Shown: positions 10,068 through 19,186, counted from the first letter of the stretch. The stretch: 64,000 nucleotides of DNA from CAVSXS01 sp963767715 (GCA_963767715.1 CAVYFA010000013.1:1-64000), one strand, 5' to 3'. Notes: generated by a model from the letters alone, not told the origin. Program-made: numbers and translations.

Positions 10068-11642
10068 TTAAAACGGAGTTGTTAGCTTTACGGTAGCTTC
10101 ATGGAGGATACCATCGGGGGTGCGAATCGCTATGCGTATTTGCCAGTCTCCTGCCATCGAAAGTTCGCCGCTGGCGCTGAAATGGCCCTTGCCATCGGGA
10201 ACCAGGTTGATGCTTTGGGTACCCATGTCCATATCCAGCATGGTCGTGAAGAGCACAACGCCAACGTTGGTGACAGGTTTGCCAGTTGCAGTATCAACAA
10301 CGCTGACGGTGAAAACGTTGGTTCCGAAGTGGTTGGGATTGACTTCGAGCGTCGCTTTGTATTTGCCATCTTGCGTGGGCACCGTCTGGCTAAAAATTTG
10401 TGGCTTGCCACCCGGGTGTTGCTGCGCTGCCGCACCGGGTATCAACGTGCCGCCAAAGGCGTCCAGCAGCCCGACACAGACGATGATGGCCAGCCCCAAC
10501 AGAGGCTCCCAGCGCAGTAATGAGGTCAGCCGCCTGGTTTTACTTTCCAATCGCCTCTCGCGCAGGCGCACCTGCTGCGCCAGACGCCTGGTGGATTGGC
10601 CTGCACTCGCCGCTGTTATGTCAGTTGGCGTTGTGGTCGGCTGCCCCGGCTGCCTGCCGCTCACCTGTGATGACGCGGATTCTGTCGTGTTCTGTTGCGC
10701 CGCTACTGCCGCTGGCGCGGCTTGCTGCTCTAGCGCTTCAGCGGGAACTAGAGCGGCAAGCCGCGCGGCCGCGTAGCTGTATTTCTTGTATTCTTTTTTC
10801 ACGTGAGGCCGCAGCAGACCGGCCTGGATGGCGGTGGTAACGAGCAGACCAGCCACCAGTACGATTTTCACCAACAGCGTGCGCCCATAGGCGGTGTCGG
10901 TTAACTGGCTCCACGAGCTCAACTGAAATGAGGCGCTGAACGGCCCCGTCACTGCCATTATGATAATGCCCGCTATCGCCAGTATGAACGAGTAGGGCAG
11001 CAACCGTGTCAGGGAGCGGGCCGAGATGAGTGTGCCTTGCTTTTTCAGCACAGGCAGGTAGATGGTCGCGATGTAAAACATCCCACCTACCCAGAGCGCC
11101 GATGCCAGGAGGTGGAGCCAGTCAACAATAATTGCGTAAGGGAGCAGGTTGTTGTTGCTTACCGCCGTGGCGTGGCTGGACATGGTGATGGCGATGAACA
11201 GGGCTGTGCCGAGCAGCAAATTGACGAGCGGCAGCAGCATTGTAACGGGCTTCGGGCGCGATTGATTGAGCAGCATGTAGACGGCGATGGCGATGGCCAG
11301 GAGAATAACCACTTCACGCATCAGCCAGAATGCGCCGAAACGCCCGGTGGTCGCCAGCTCTGTAAGAACGTTTGCCGAGAAAGCCTGTCCCCAGTCCCCA
11401 CTGGTTGCGTAGGCCCGTCCGATCAGCACACCGATATTGGCCAGCAGCAACACGAGCAAGATTGGCAACGAAAAAAGCCGCTCGAAGCGCCGCTCCACGC
11501 GTGCGTTACTATCCTTTTCTTCCTCTTTATATCGTTCGCTTGTCGGCTGTAAGACGAAGTTGAGCCAGAGTTGTGCGCCAACCCAGAAGACGGCTCCCAG
11601 TTCGACCAGTGTGACCATCACCAGGTTAAAAAAAGTTATCAT
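10068..11642 (-). CDS. CopD-like copper transport membrane protein fused to a YtkA-like domain
   Basis: Residues 1 to about 290 form an eight-helix CopD-type domain with the hallmark DWLHLLASALWVGG. A long Ala/Gln/Thr-rich linker (about 300-370) is followed by a ninth helix (LLGLAIIVCVGLLDAFGG) and a C-terminal extracellular YtkA/FixH-like beta domain (about 410-524), which includes FTTMLDMDMGTQS, a Met-rich motif suited to Cu(I). CopD proteins move copper across the membrane and YtkA domains are linked to copper delivery. The ATG at 11642 is preferred to TTG at 11654. It is minus-strand and downstream of the response regulator gene, separated by 136 nt. Confidence 0.75.
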   Translation of the reverse strand: MITFFNLVMVTLVELGAVFWVGAQLWLNFVLQPTSERYKEEEKDSNARVERRFERLFSLPILLVLLLANIGVLIGRAYATSGDWGQAFSANVLTELATTGRFGAFWLMREVVILLAIAIAVYMLLNQSRPKPVTMLLPLVNLLLGTALFIAITMSSHATAVSNNNLLPYAIIVDWLHLLASALWVGGMFYIATIYLPVLKKQGTLISARSLTRLLPYSFILAIAGIIIMAVTGPFSASFQLSSWSQLTDTAYGRTLLVKIVLVAGLLVTTAIQAGLLRPHVKKEYKKYSYAAARLAALVPAEALEQQAAPAAVAAQQNTTESASSQVSGRQPGQPTTTPTDITAASAGQSTRRLAQQVRLRERRLESKTRRLTSLLRWEPLLGLAIIVCVGLLDAFGGTLIPGAAAQQHPGGKPQIFSQTVPTQDGKYKATLEVNPNHFGTNVFTVSVVDTATGKPVTNVGVVLFTTMLDMDMGTQSINLVPDGKGHFSASGELSMAGDWQIRIAIRTPDGILHEATVKLTTPF

Positions 11643-11778
11643 TGCTATATCCAATACCAGTTCATCAGCATCCGGTTCTTCAATGTATTATTACGTATTA
11701 TGTCACACAATCATCTTGTTCTTACTCTGATTCTGTGACTTTAGTCTCTTAATTGTGTTCCTCGTGGAGCACTTGATT

Positions 11779-12498
11779 TCAGGGTTCGGGCGGTATCAGG
11801 CCGGCGTAAATGGCGAAACGAACCAGGTGCGTGATATTGTGCAGGCCCAGTTTTTCCATGACGTTCGCGCGGTGCGCCTGGACCGTTTTGATGCTGATGA
11901 ACAGTTGATCGGCGATTTCCTGGTTCGTGCGACCTTCGGCCACCAGCTTGAGTACCTCCATTTCGCGCGGGCTGAGCAGGCGCAATTCCTGGCCGGCCGG
12001 AGGATTCTTCGGCGGTGCTGGCGATTCTTCCTGCTGGGCCACGTACGTGCGAATGAGCGCTTTTGCCAGCCCGGGATAGAGGAACGCGTCTCCCCTGGCG
12101 ACGGCCTGGATCGCCATGTGCAGCTCTGTTGGCGCGGCCTTTTTTACCAGGTAGCCGGCAGCGCCCTGGCGTAGCGCCTGCAGGAAATACTCCTCGCTTT
12201 CGTGCATAGTCAACATCAATACCTGGGTATGTGGCGCTTCGCGGCGAATACGCCGGCAGGCCTCCAGCCCATCTATATCCGGCATGGTGATGTCCATGAC
12301 TACCACGTCGGGATGCAGATCATGTGTCAGATCCACTGCTTCTCGCCCGGTGCGCGCTTCTCCCACTACTTCGATATCACGCTGCAGGCCCAGCAGCATT
12401 TTCAATCCCTGGCGCAGGATATCATGATCGTCCGCTAGCAGGACACGAATGGTAGCCATATTCGTATCTACGCTTGCGTTCGCGCCGGCCTCAGGCAT
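11779..12498 (-). CDS. NarL/LuxR-family response regulator
   Basis: The REC domain (about residues 14-130) has acidic pair LLADDHDILRQG, phospho-acceptor DVVVMDITMPD and Lys in GYLVKKAAP. The LuxR-type helix-turn-helix spans about 170-230 (LSPREMEVLKLVAEGRTNQ, then IADQLFISIKTVQAHR). The start at 12498 follows GAGGAG by 7 nt and overlaps the last 8 nt of the kinase gene, so the two are translationally coupled. ATG at 12459 is an alternative with no ribosome site, and the frame extends to 12741 only because it shadows the kinase gene. It probably controls the adjacent CopD/YtkA genes. Confidence 0.9.
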   Translation of the reverse strand: MPEAGANASVDTNMATIRVLLADDHDILRQGLKMLLGLQRDIEVVGEARTGREAVDLTHDLHPDVVVMDITMPDIDGLEACRRIRREAPHTQVLMLTMHESEEYFLQALRQGAAGYLVKKAAPTELHMAIQAVARGDAFLYPGLAKALIRTYVAQQEESPAPPKNPPAGQELRLLSPREMEVLKLVAEGRTNQEIADQLFISIKTVQAHRANVMEKLGLHNITHLVRFAIYAGLIPPEP

Positions 12499-13579
12499 AC
12501 ATAGGCTCCTCAACGCCAACCGGGGCAGGCGAGAGCGGTAGTCGCGCTTCAATGGTGGTTCCCTTACCCTGTGAGGAGGTAATGAGCAGTTTCCCACCAA
12601 GGAGTGCGGCTCGTTCGCGCATCCCGGTGATACCCAGGCCGGGCGGATGCCCGGTGGGATCATAGCCTTCGCCGTCGTCGTGTACGAAGAATGATAGCTG
12701 CCGGTTGTCCTGGCGGTAGGAAATGGAAACGTGCTGCGCACACGCGTGGCGCGCCGCGTTCGTGAGGCCCTCCTGGGCGATACGGAACAATGTCGTGGCG
12801 TAAAGCGCGGTATAAGGCTGTTCCTTCAATATTTCTTCCAACCCGTCAATGGATAGCTCAACTGAAAGGTGGAGGCGCTGCTGGATATCCGCTGCGAGCC
12901 ATCGTAGAGCAGCATTCAGGCCGAGGTCGTCGAGAATACCCGGGCGCAATTGTAGCGCGAGGGTCCGTACGGATTCCAGTGTATTCTGCGTCAACTGTGT
13001 AAGCTGGCGTAGTTCTGTATCGAGCTGCGTACGGGCGTTCTTCAGACCGTCCAGGTCTGGTAATTGCTGGATGGTCTGATTCAGTATCTCGGTATGTACT
13101 AGCAGCGCGGTCAGATTCTGGCTGCTTTCATCGTGTAGTTCGCGCGCGACGCGGCGCCGTTCCTCTTCCTGCGCCTGGAGGATGAGCATGGCCTGCTGCC
13201 GCCTTGAAGCCTCGAGCCGGTCGAGCATGGCGTTAAAGGCCAGGCCTAATTCTCCAATCTCTGAATGAACGGGCATATCACTGGCGCGCCGGTTAAGATC
13301 GCCCGCCCCCACGGCGCGTATCGTGCGCAGCAGGCTGAAAAGCGGGCGAAAGCTTGCGCGCAATAGCACAAAGTTGATGAGGACGCTGAACAGCGTAGCA
13401 GCCACGATAAAGCTGGTATCAATGAGATAGTGATGCGTTTCCAGGCTATGACTGGTGATCCAGAGACCAGCCATAGCCTCTACAATCAGCATCAGCGTAT
13501 TAACAAGAATAACCTTCTCAAAAAGAGAAAGCCTCCAGCGTCCTTTATTGCTCGCGGAAGCGGAGGGAAATTGCAGCAT
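12491..13579 (-). CDS. NarL-type sensor histidine kinase (HisKA_3)
   Basis: Two N-terminal membrane helices (about 23-45 and 58-80) flank a very short external loop (SLETHHYLIDTS). A HAMP-like region follows (LLRTIRAVGAGDLNRRAS), then a HisKA_3 dimerisation helix with the phospho-His in RRVARELHDESSQNLTALLV, and a HATPase_c domain with N box EGLTNAARHA and G boxes DDGEGYDP and GLGITGMRERAALLGG. The small sensor loop suggests sensing within or near the membrane. The ATG at 13579 leaves a 16-nt gap after the YtkA gene; the frame runs to 13648 but would overlap it. It is coupled to the response regulator. Confidence 0.88.
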   Translation of the reverse strand: MLQFPSASASNKGRWRLSLFEKVILVNTLMLIVEAMAGLWITSHSLETHHYLIDTSFIVAATLFSVLINFVLLRASFRPLFSLLRTIRAVGAGDLNRRASDMPVHSEIGELGLAFNAMLDRLEASRRQQAMLILQAQEEERRRVARELHDESSQNLTALLVHTEILNQTIQQLPDLDGLKNARTQLDTELRQLTQLTQNTLESVRTLALQLRPGILDDLGLNAALRWLAADIQQRLHLSVELSIDGLEEILKEQPYTALYATTLFRIAQEGLTNAARHACAQHVSISYRQDNRQLSFFVHDDGEGYDPTGHPPGLGITGMRERAALLGGKLLITSSQGKGTTIEARLPLSPAPVGVEEPMYA

Positions 13580-13595
13580 AGAGCAACTCGCTTTC

Positions 13596-13982
13596 TCACA
13601 ACACCTGCACGTATAACGTCTGTCGTGAAGCTTCAAATCCATCGGCATGTGCAGTGATGTCTATCTCCCAGGGACCTGCCATATACAACTTTAATTGTAC
13701 TATATAGGTTCCTTGACCGCGTGGTTGTACCAGGATGGTGCTGGTATTCATATTCATGTTGGTCATGCGCGCACTGGGCATCACCTGCGCCTGTTCGATA
13801 GGTAAACCCTGCGAGTCGCTCAGGTGCAATTCAATAGTCGTGAGGCTGGATGGATCTGGGGCCGTTGAATCCAGGCGCGCCTGCATGACGGCAGGCGCGT
13901 CTATATGGATGGTGGCAGCGAATACGAGCACGCCAAGGCAGGAAAGCGCAAGGATACACCAGAAAACTGGCCGAATACGCAT
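13596..13982 (-). CDS. YtkA-like secreted or membrane-anchored domain protein
   Basis: The start MRIRPVFWCILALSCLGVLV is a signal peptide or anchor; the ATG at 13982 follows AAGGAGG by 8 nt. The rest (about residues 28-128) is a small beta domain with SDSQGLPIEQAQV, the Met-rich MPSARMTNMNMNTST and AGPWEIDITAHADG, paralleling the C-terminal domain of the CopD fusion encoded downstream (FTTMLDMDMG, AGDWQIRIAIRT). The Met cluster could bind Cu(I). It lies between the duplicated membrane protein and the kinase, and may supply the kinase with its signal. The frame extends to 14159 without a ribosome site. Confidence 0.75.
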   Translation of the reverse strand: MRIRPVFWCILALSCLGVLVFAATIHIDAPAVMQARLDSTAPDPSSLTTIELHLSDSQGLPIEQAQVMPSARMTNMNMNTSTILVQPRGQGTYIVQLKLYMAGPWEIDITAHADGFEASRQTLYVQVL

Positions 13983-14062
13983 CACTTTTCCTCCTTGTTG
14001 ATTTCGTCTGTTATCTCGACCTGGCTTACAACCATAATCATACATTACACGCCAGGTCTCAC

Positions 14063-15049
14063 TTATGCATGTTGGACTGTGTCTTGCTCCTCCCTCACCT
14101 GCTGGGCAACACGGGAGTAGCTGCTGCGCGCCGCCTGCCTGACGCGCACACCTGGCCACACTGCGAGCGCCATCACCACCAGCAGGAGCCCCGAATTGAA
14201 ATCGGTTGCCATGCCGGTGAAGATCATGCCAAACGCCTGTGAGATGTACCAGATCAGCACACTGACGACGATGGAGGCGACCAGGAACGGGCGCACCTGA
14301 TCTTGCCTGACCACAGCCAGACCGATGCCAATTGCCAGGAATACCACGATCAGCGCGATATTGAGTGGGATCTCGATGTTAGCGGTGGCGTTGGAGAGCT
14401 GTTGGAGCACCGGGTCCACCAGGATGCCATTGAACCCTCCCGCTCCGACCATGGCGCCAATCGCTCCCGAGATCTGACCCGACTGCCACCAGGTGGGTTG
14501 CAGCTGGAGCAGCGCCGCGAAGATCCAGAAGCCCGCGAGAATATATCGCAGAATCCCCCGTGAGAGCAACCCATCGTCGCCCGCACTTCGCGCTGCGTCT
14601 GTGGTGACAGTGGTGGACTTCCTACGCGGCCATATAGCCAGGCCCAGCAGCGGATAGAGCAGCACAGCGCCCGGCGCGCCGGTGATGACGCTGGCCGTCC
14701 CGGTGAGCAACATGCTCATGCCCTCGCCACCGAACCAGACAATCAAAGACCACACAATGGAGGCGATCACCAGTTCTTTGACCCAACGATCGGGGAGGAA
14801 GAGGAAGCCGAGGCCGAGTAGAATCTGAACGACTGCGATGAGCAGGTTGACTTCGATGAGGTGCAGCGTGGTCTGGTTGACGATAAACTGAAGACTCGGC
14901 TCGAGAAATCCGGGCTGGCCCTCCAACATCGGCCTCATGACGCCGTTGACCATATTCATAGTGAACATCTGAGGCTGCAACTGCAAGAGTCCATCGATGA
15001 GCCACAGCACTCCCAGAACTCGCTGGAGCGCTTTGCGCGAAAGTAGCAT
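14063..15049 (-). CDS. Internally duplicated DoxX-like membrane protein
   Basis: Two homologous halves of about four helices each. Half one has GVLWLIDGLLQLQPQMF and ends VWSLIVWFGGEGMSMLLTG then LLGLAIWP; half two has AGFWIFAALLQLQPTWW and ends VVSVLIWYISQAFGMIFTG then MALAVWP. The first half carries a Met-rich loop, MFTMNMVNGVMRPM, that the second lacks. It resembles DoxX/SURF4-type membrane proteins but was not assigned to a named family with certainty. It is the first gene of the minus-strand cluster, 80 nt before the YtkA gene. A role in membrane metal or quinone redox chemistry is inference from context. Confidence 0.7.
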   Translation of the reverse strand: MLLSRKALQRVLGVLWLIDGLLQLQPQMFTMNMVNGVMRPMLEGQPGFLEPSLQFIVNQTTLHLIEVNLLIAVVQILLGLGFLFLPDRWVKELVIASIVWSLIVWFGGEGMSMLLTGTASVITGAPGAVLLYPLLGLAIWPRRKSTTVTTDAARSAGDDGLLSRGILRYILAGFWIFAALLQLQPTWWQSGQISGAIGAMVGAGGFNGILVDPVLQQLSNATANIEIPLNIALIVVFLAIGIGLAVVRQDQVRPFLVASIVVSVLIWYISQAFGMIFTGMATDFNSGLLLVVMALAVWPGVRVRQAARSSYSRVAQQVREEQDTVQHA

Positions 15050-15145
15050 GTCGTTGTCTACACCTTTCTATTTTCAGTAGCGAGAGTAGACGCATGGAAC
15101 CTGGTCGTGTGCGGCGTCTCTCCCTCAGGCAAGCTTTTTCATCTT

Positions 15146-15178
15146 GAAGCTGCTGCCGGCTGGTAATAGCGCAGCTTC
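15146..15178. repeat. Inverted repeat in divergent intergenic region
   Basis: GAAGCTGC (15146-15153) and GCAGCTTC (15171-15178) are perfect 8-nt arms around a 17-nt spacer. It lies between the divergent membrane protein gene and rnc, so it could be an operator or an RNA hairpin in either leader. The remaining 15050-15258 shows nothing else clear. Confidence 0.35.
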
Positions 15179-15258
15179 TTTGTGACTATAGGGCAAAGCA
15201 TATCTCCTGTCTATTAGGATGAATCCCTATTGTTTCACCTGATTTTTTTGCGACGCGC

Positions 15259-15295
15259 TCGACGGCTTCTATCTGTCTACGGTATAATATCAGCT
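15259..15295 (+). promoter_or_regulatory. Promoter of rnc, probably leaderless
   Basis: A perfect -10 TATAAT (15283-15288) has a TCGACG -35-like hexamer at 15259-15264, 18 nt away. The start codon lies only 7 nt beyond the -10, so transcription would begin at or next to the A of ATG, leaving no room for a ribosome binding site. Confidence 0.6.
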
Positions 15296-16015
15296 ATGGA
15301 ACAAGAAGAGAAGCTGGGCGAATTAGAGAAGCTGCTGCAAGTGACGTTTCGTGATCGCTCGTTATTGCTGCGCGCCATCACGCACCATTCTTGCTGCCCC
15401 GAGACGGCGGTGTACGACTCCTACGATACGCTGGAGTTCCTGGGCGACTCAATCCTGGGCGCGCACGTCGTCGAGCATATTTTTCGCAGCTTCCCCGATG
15501 CTTCCGAGGGCGAGATGACGGCCCTGAAATCCGAGGCGGTGAGCCGGCGCGTGCTGGCGAAAATCGGGCAGGAACTGGGTCTGTTTCCCTATATCCGCGT
15601 CGATATCGCCAATTTGCGCACCTTCAACGAGCGCTCGCGCGATTCGCTGTGTGCCGATGTGATCGAAGCCATCGTGGGGGCAATCCTCATCGACCAGGGA
15701 CACGAGGCGGCGCGTGCATTTGTGGCGCGCCTGATCCTGCCCGTCGTGGTGCCCTTGAGCCAGCAAACGCTCGATACCAATCCAAAGGGCCAGCTCCAAA
15801 AGCTCGTCTTGCAGCGTACCGGCAGCCTGCCGCGCTATCGCGTCCTGGAGCAGAGCGGGCGCAACAATGACCGTCTCTTTACCGTTGGCGTCTTCGAGCA
15901 CGAGTTTTTGCTGGGCCTGGGCAAAGCGTCGAGTATCAAGGAAGCCGGCCGCTTGGCCGCGCGCGAGGCCCTGGAGATTTTGCGCGAGCAAGAAAAGTAT
16001 CGCGAGCTGCAGTAG
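15296..16015 (+). CDS. rnc: Ribonuclease III
   Basis: Double-strand-specific endoribonuclease for rRNA and mRNA processing. The RNase III domain (about residues 8-150) has the signature region YDTLEFLGDSILGAHVVE and the distal catalytic acids in DSLCADVIEAIVGAILID. A dsRNA-binding domain follows (about 160-235; NPKGQLQKLVLQRTG, then SSIKEAGRLAAREAL). At 239 aa it is full length. The ATG at 15296 is chosen because it precedes EEKLGELEKLL and sits at the predicted transcription start; the longer frame from 15230 would start upstream of the promoter. The next gene, a DNA methylase, follows after 41 nt. Confidence 0.93.
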   Translation: MEQEEKLGELEKLLQVTFRDRSLLLRAITHHSCCPETAVYDSYDTLEFLGDSILGAHVVEHIFRSFPDASEGEMTALKSEAVSRRVLAKIGQELGLFPYIRVDIANLRTFNERSRDSLCADVIEAIVGAILIDQGHEAARAFVARLILPVVVPLSQQTLDTNPKGQLQKLVLQRTGSLPRYRVLEQSGRNNDRLFTVGVFEHEFLLGLGKASSIKEAGRLAAREALEILREQEKYRELQ

Positions 16016-16056
16016 CGCCGGGCGCAGGCTATTTATTCGAGTGTCTGGGGGTGTCT

Positions 16057-17707
16057 ATGTCGCGTTCAGAGGTTCTCAGCGATGAGCAAGAGCAGGCGGG
16101 CTGGCCCGGCCTGTATGGCTGGTACGAGGCCGGTTTGCCCTCGGCGGAACGCAAGAAACGCGGTCATTACTCCACACCTTTGCCGCTCGTCGAACAGATA
16201 CTGGATGCCTGCAGTTATACTCCTGACGCGGATCTGACGCGCATCCGCGTCCTTGACCCGGCCTGCGGCAGCGGTAACTTCCTGGCCGGGGCAGCTCGTC
16301 GCCTGCTGACCTTGAGCAGTCGCCTGGGATTCAGTCAGAATGAGCAGGTACGGCTGTTGACGCGCAATATCTGGGGCCTCGACCCTGATCCTGTCTCTTG
16401 CTTCCTCACGAGAATGCAGCTTTCATCTCAGTACAAGGGGCGTTGGCATGTTCACCAGGCGGATAGCCTGGCCCTGCCCTGGGAGCCGTGCGTCGATCTC
16501 TTCCTCGCCAATCCGCCATACCTCGCCGCCAAGAATGCTGATTTGAGCGGGTATCGCTCGGCGCTGCAGCGCGGGCAGGCCGATAGCTACCTGCTGTTTC
16601 TCTCCCTGGCGATGCAGGTGGTGCGTCCCGGTGGGTGGATCGGGCTGGTGCTGCCCGATCCTGTGCTGGCTCGCCTCAATGCTGCTAGAGAACGCGCGCG
16701 ATTGCTGAAGCAGATGACGCTGCATCATCTCTGGCACCTGTCGGATGTCTTCGCGGCGGAGGTCGGCGCGGTTGTCCTCGTCGCGCAAAATTTGCCGCCT
16801 ACGCCGGTGCACCAGGTCGCATGGGTGCGGTCGCGCTGGCAGCCCTTCGTCGCTTCCTCTTCGTACCAATCGGGCCAAAAATTCTCGACGCTTCGTACGC
16901 CCGAATCCATGCCTGCGGTGAAGGCGCTTGAGGTAGGGTGGGCACCGCAGGCGCTGCTGCGGCGACAACCCGCCGCCGAACTGCGCTACCTGTTGAGCAG
17001 CGAGAACGGCGCGCTGCTCGACCAACTGCGGGCCGCCCTGGAGCATGAAGCAAAGGGCGAGCGCAAGCTGGCGCCGCTGGGAGAATTTGTGACGATCTCG
17101 CGCGGCGAAGAACTGGGCCGCGAAAGCCCGTTTATCCACCCCCGCCCCTACAGGGGATTGCTGCTGTTGCGGGGGGGGATCGATATCCGGCCATTTGCCG
17201 CTCCGCGGGCCGAATGGCGCATTGACCACGAGGCGGTGACAAAGCCAATGCAACGCTACCTGGCCCCCAAACTGCTCGTGGTGAAAAGCACTAGACCGCT
17301 TGCAGGCAACGCTGGATATGCGTGGGCATGTGGCGCTGCAGACGCTGTACTTGCTGCAAATTCGAGAGCAACGTGGCCAGCAGATGACGGAAGAGCGATT
17401 CGATTTGCTCTATTTCATCCTGGCGCTGCTCAATTCACGCCTGCTGCGCGACTATGTCTATATCCTGCATACGGCCTATAAATGGGTGCAGCCACAGATC
17501 GAGCAGCGTATTCTGGCCTCTTTACCAGTTCCGCTGGTGAGGCGAGAAGAGCAGGCGGAAATTGCCGGGCAGGCTAAGCAGCTTGAGCGTGCTTGCAGCG
17601 AGGCGGGAGCCGTTGTAGAATGGGATGAGGAGACCGGCGCTCTCTATGAAGCTTTAGAGCGTACGATACGTGCTATATATATGTCTGCATTGCATCCGAC
17701 ATATTGA
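16057..17707 (+). pseudogene. N6-adenine DNA methyltransferase (type IIG/TaqI-like), one frameshift
   Basis: Motif I is VLDPACGSGNFLAGAARR, the catalytic motif IV is LFLANPPYLAAKN and a further block is RPGGWIGLVLPDPVL. The C-terminal half (from about residue 330) resembles a TaqI-like specificity domain. At about 17290 the frame shifts: the first reading ends at 17481, while the second carries LQATLDMRGHVALQTLY, LLNSRLLRDYVYIL and PQIEQRILASLPVP to 17707. Removing one base (near AGCACTAGAC) joins them into about 550 codons. There is no nuclease motif and no adjacent restriction gene, so it would be an orphan methylase. It is either decayed or an assembly error. Confidence 0.75.
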
Positions 17708-17727
17708 TGACGAAGGAGTCATGGGCA

Positions 17728-18159
17728 ATGGCTGAAACGAACTTCACTCGCCCGATACGGGTTCTCGTCGCTAAGCCGGGACTGGATGGGCATGATCGTG
17801 GGGCTAAGGTGATCGCGCGCGCGCTGCGTGATGCAGGCATGGAAGTGATTTATACGGGCATTCGCCAGACACCCGAAATGATCGTGGAGGCAGCCATCCA
17901 GGAGGATGTGGATGCGATCCTGATGAGCATTCTTTCCGGCGCTCACATGGCGATCTTCCCGAAAGTGATGGAACTGTTGAAGCAAAATCAGGTGGATGAT
18001 GTGCTGGTGGCGGCAGGCGGGATACTGCCTGACGAGGATGTGCCGGCTATCAAAGCCATGGGCATCAAGGGCTGCTTTGGCCCCGGCACATCGACCGAAG
18101 AGATAATAGAGTTTGTGCGTGCGAATATCCAGCCTGATCGCCTCACGGCAGACGTGTAA
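17728..18159 (+). CDS. Methylmalonyl-CoA mutase, B12-binding C-terminal subunit
   Basis: A 143-residue stand-alone cobalamin-binding domain. KPGLDGHDRGAKVIAR carries the DxHxxG motif whose His ligates cobalt; SILSGAHM and VAAGGILPDED form the rest of the nucleotide-tail pocket. With the large catalytic subunit it interconverts methylmalonyl-CoA and succinyl-CoA. The large subunit is not in this window. AAGGAG lies upstream of the ATG at 17728, making it preferable to the start at 17704. The mutase chaperone gene meaB follows 6 nt later, confirming the assignment by context. Confidence 0.9.
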   Translation: MAETNFTRPIRVLVAKPGLDGHDRGAKVIARALRDAGMEVIYTGIRQTPEMIVEAAIQEDVDAILMSILSGAHMAIFPKVMELLKQNQVDDVLVAAGGILPDEDVPAIKAMGIKGCFGPGTSTEEIIEFVRANIQPDRLTADV

Positions 18160-18165
18160 TTTCTT

Positions 18166-19137
18166 ATGCAAAATCTTGTTGAACGCTTGCTCGGTGGAGA
18201 CCGCCGCGCGCTTGCGCGCATGGTGACGCTGATCGAGAATGATGCGCCCGTGGCCCGCAAGTACCTGGCAGAACTGCACCTGCGGGCCGGTAATGCCCAT
18301 ATTATCGGCATCACAGGTGCGCCGGGCGCCGGCAAGAGCACGCTCGTGACGCATCTGGTGCGCGAACTGCGCCGCCGCGAGCGCAAGATCGGTGTGGTTG
18401 CCGTCGATCCCAGCAGTCCTTTCAGCGGTGGTGCTATCCTGGGCGACCGTATCCGCATGATGGATCTGGCCGGTGATCCCAACGTCTTCATTCGCAGCAT
18501 GGCCAGTCGCGGCAGCCTGGGCGGACTATCCGCCTCCACGCGTGATGTAGTGCGTGCCATGGATGCCGCGGGCTATGATCCTATCATCATTGAAACCGTC
18601 GGCACCGGGCAGGCCGAGGTGGAGGTGATGCGGGCGGCACAGACGGTGCTGGTGGTGGCCGCGCCGGGTATGGGCGACGAGGTGCAGGCCATCAAGGCGG
18701 GTATTCTGGAGATCGCTGACATTTTCGTCGTGAGCAAGGCCGACAAACCCGGCGCGGAGCAGACCGTGGCGGAACTGGCGATGCTGCTCAGCCTCGATCC
18801 AAAGCGGCGACAGCACGATAAATCGAAGCCCTACTGGCGCATTCCGGTGCTAAAAACCTCGGCTATCAAAGATCAGGGCATCGTAGAGCTGGTTGATGCG
18901 ATTGAGCAACACCAGGCCTACCTTGTCGAGAGCGGTATGCTCTCGCAGCGCGCGCAGCGCCAGGTGGGCAGCGAAGTGCAGGCTCTCATAATCCACGCCA
19001 TGATGAATGCTCTACACCAGCAGGTTTCTGAAGACGAATGGCGTGCTTTGATCGAGGATATCACTACGCGCGAGCGCGATCCATACAGCGTGGCGCATGA
19101 GTTACAGGAAAAGATCGGGCTTAAGCCCATACAATGA
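18166..19137 (+). CDS. meaB: Methylmalonyl-CoA mutase-associated GTPase MeaB
   Basis: G3E-family P-loop GTPase (ArgK/MMAA) that protects and reloads the B12 enzyme methylmalonyl-CoA mutase. The P-loop is GITGAPGAGKSTL, switch regions are VAVDPSSPFSGGAILGD and IIETVGTGQAEVEVM, and the base-specificity motif is VVSKADKPG (N/SKxD type). The C-terminal helical dimerisation arm is present (HAMMNALHQQVSED). At 323 aa it is full length. It starts 6 nt after the B12-subunit gene and has a poor ribosome site of its own, so coupling is likely. It converges with the TPR gene. Confidence 0.93.
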   Translation: MQNLVERLLGGDRRALARMVTLIENDAPVARKYLAELHLRAGNAHIIGITGAPGAGKSTLVTHLVRELRRRERKIGVVAVDPSSPFSGGAILGDRIRMMDLAGDPNVFIRSMASRGSLGGLSASTRDVVRAMDAAGYDPIIIETVGTGQAEVEVMRAAQTVLVVAAPGMGDEVQAIKAGILEIADIFVVSKADKPGAEQTVAELAMLLSLDPKRRQHDKSKPYWRIPVLKTSAIKDQGIVELVDAIEQHQAYLVESGMLSQRAQRQVGSEVQALIIHAMMNALHQQVSEDEWRALIEDITTRERDPYSVAHELQEKIGLKPIQ

Positions 19138-19186
19138 AGCGAGGGCCATCCTGCCTGCATGACCCTCGCCTGATGCATCGCACAGG

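Noticed and set aside
12499..12741. N-terminal extension of the NarL-type regulator
   Set aside because: It lies wholly in the kinase gene in another frame; the start at 12498 has a proper ribosome site.
17728..19137. Complete methylmalonyl-CoA mutase operon
   Set aside because: Only the B12 subunit and meaB are present; the large catalytic subunit is not in the window.
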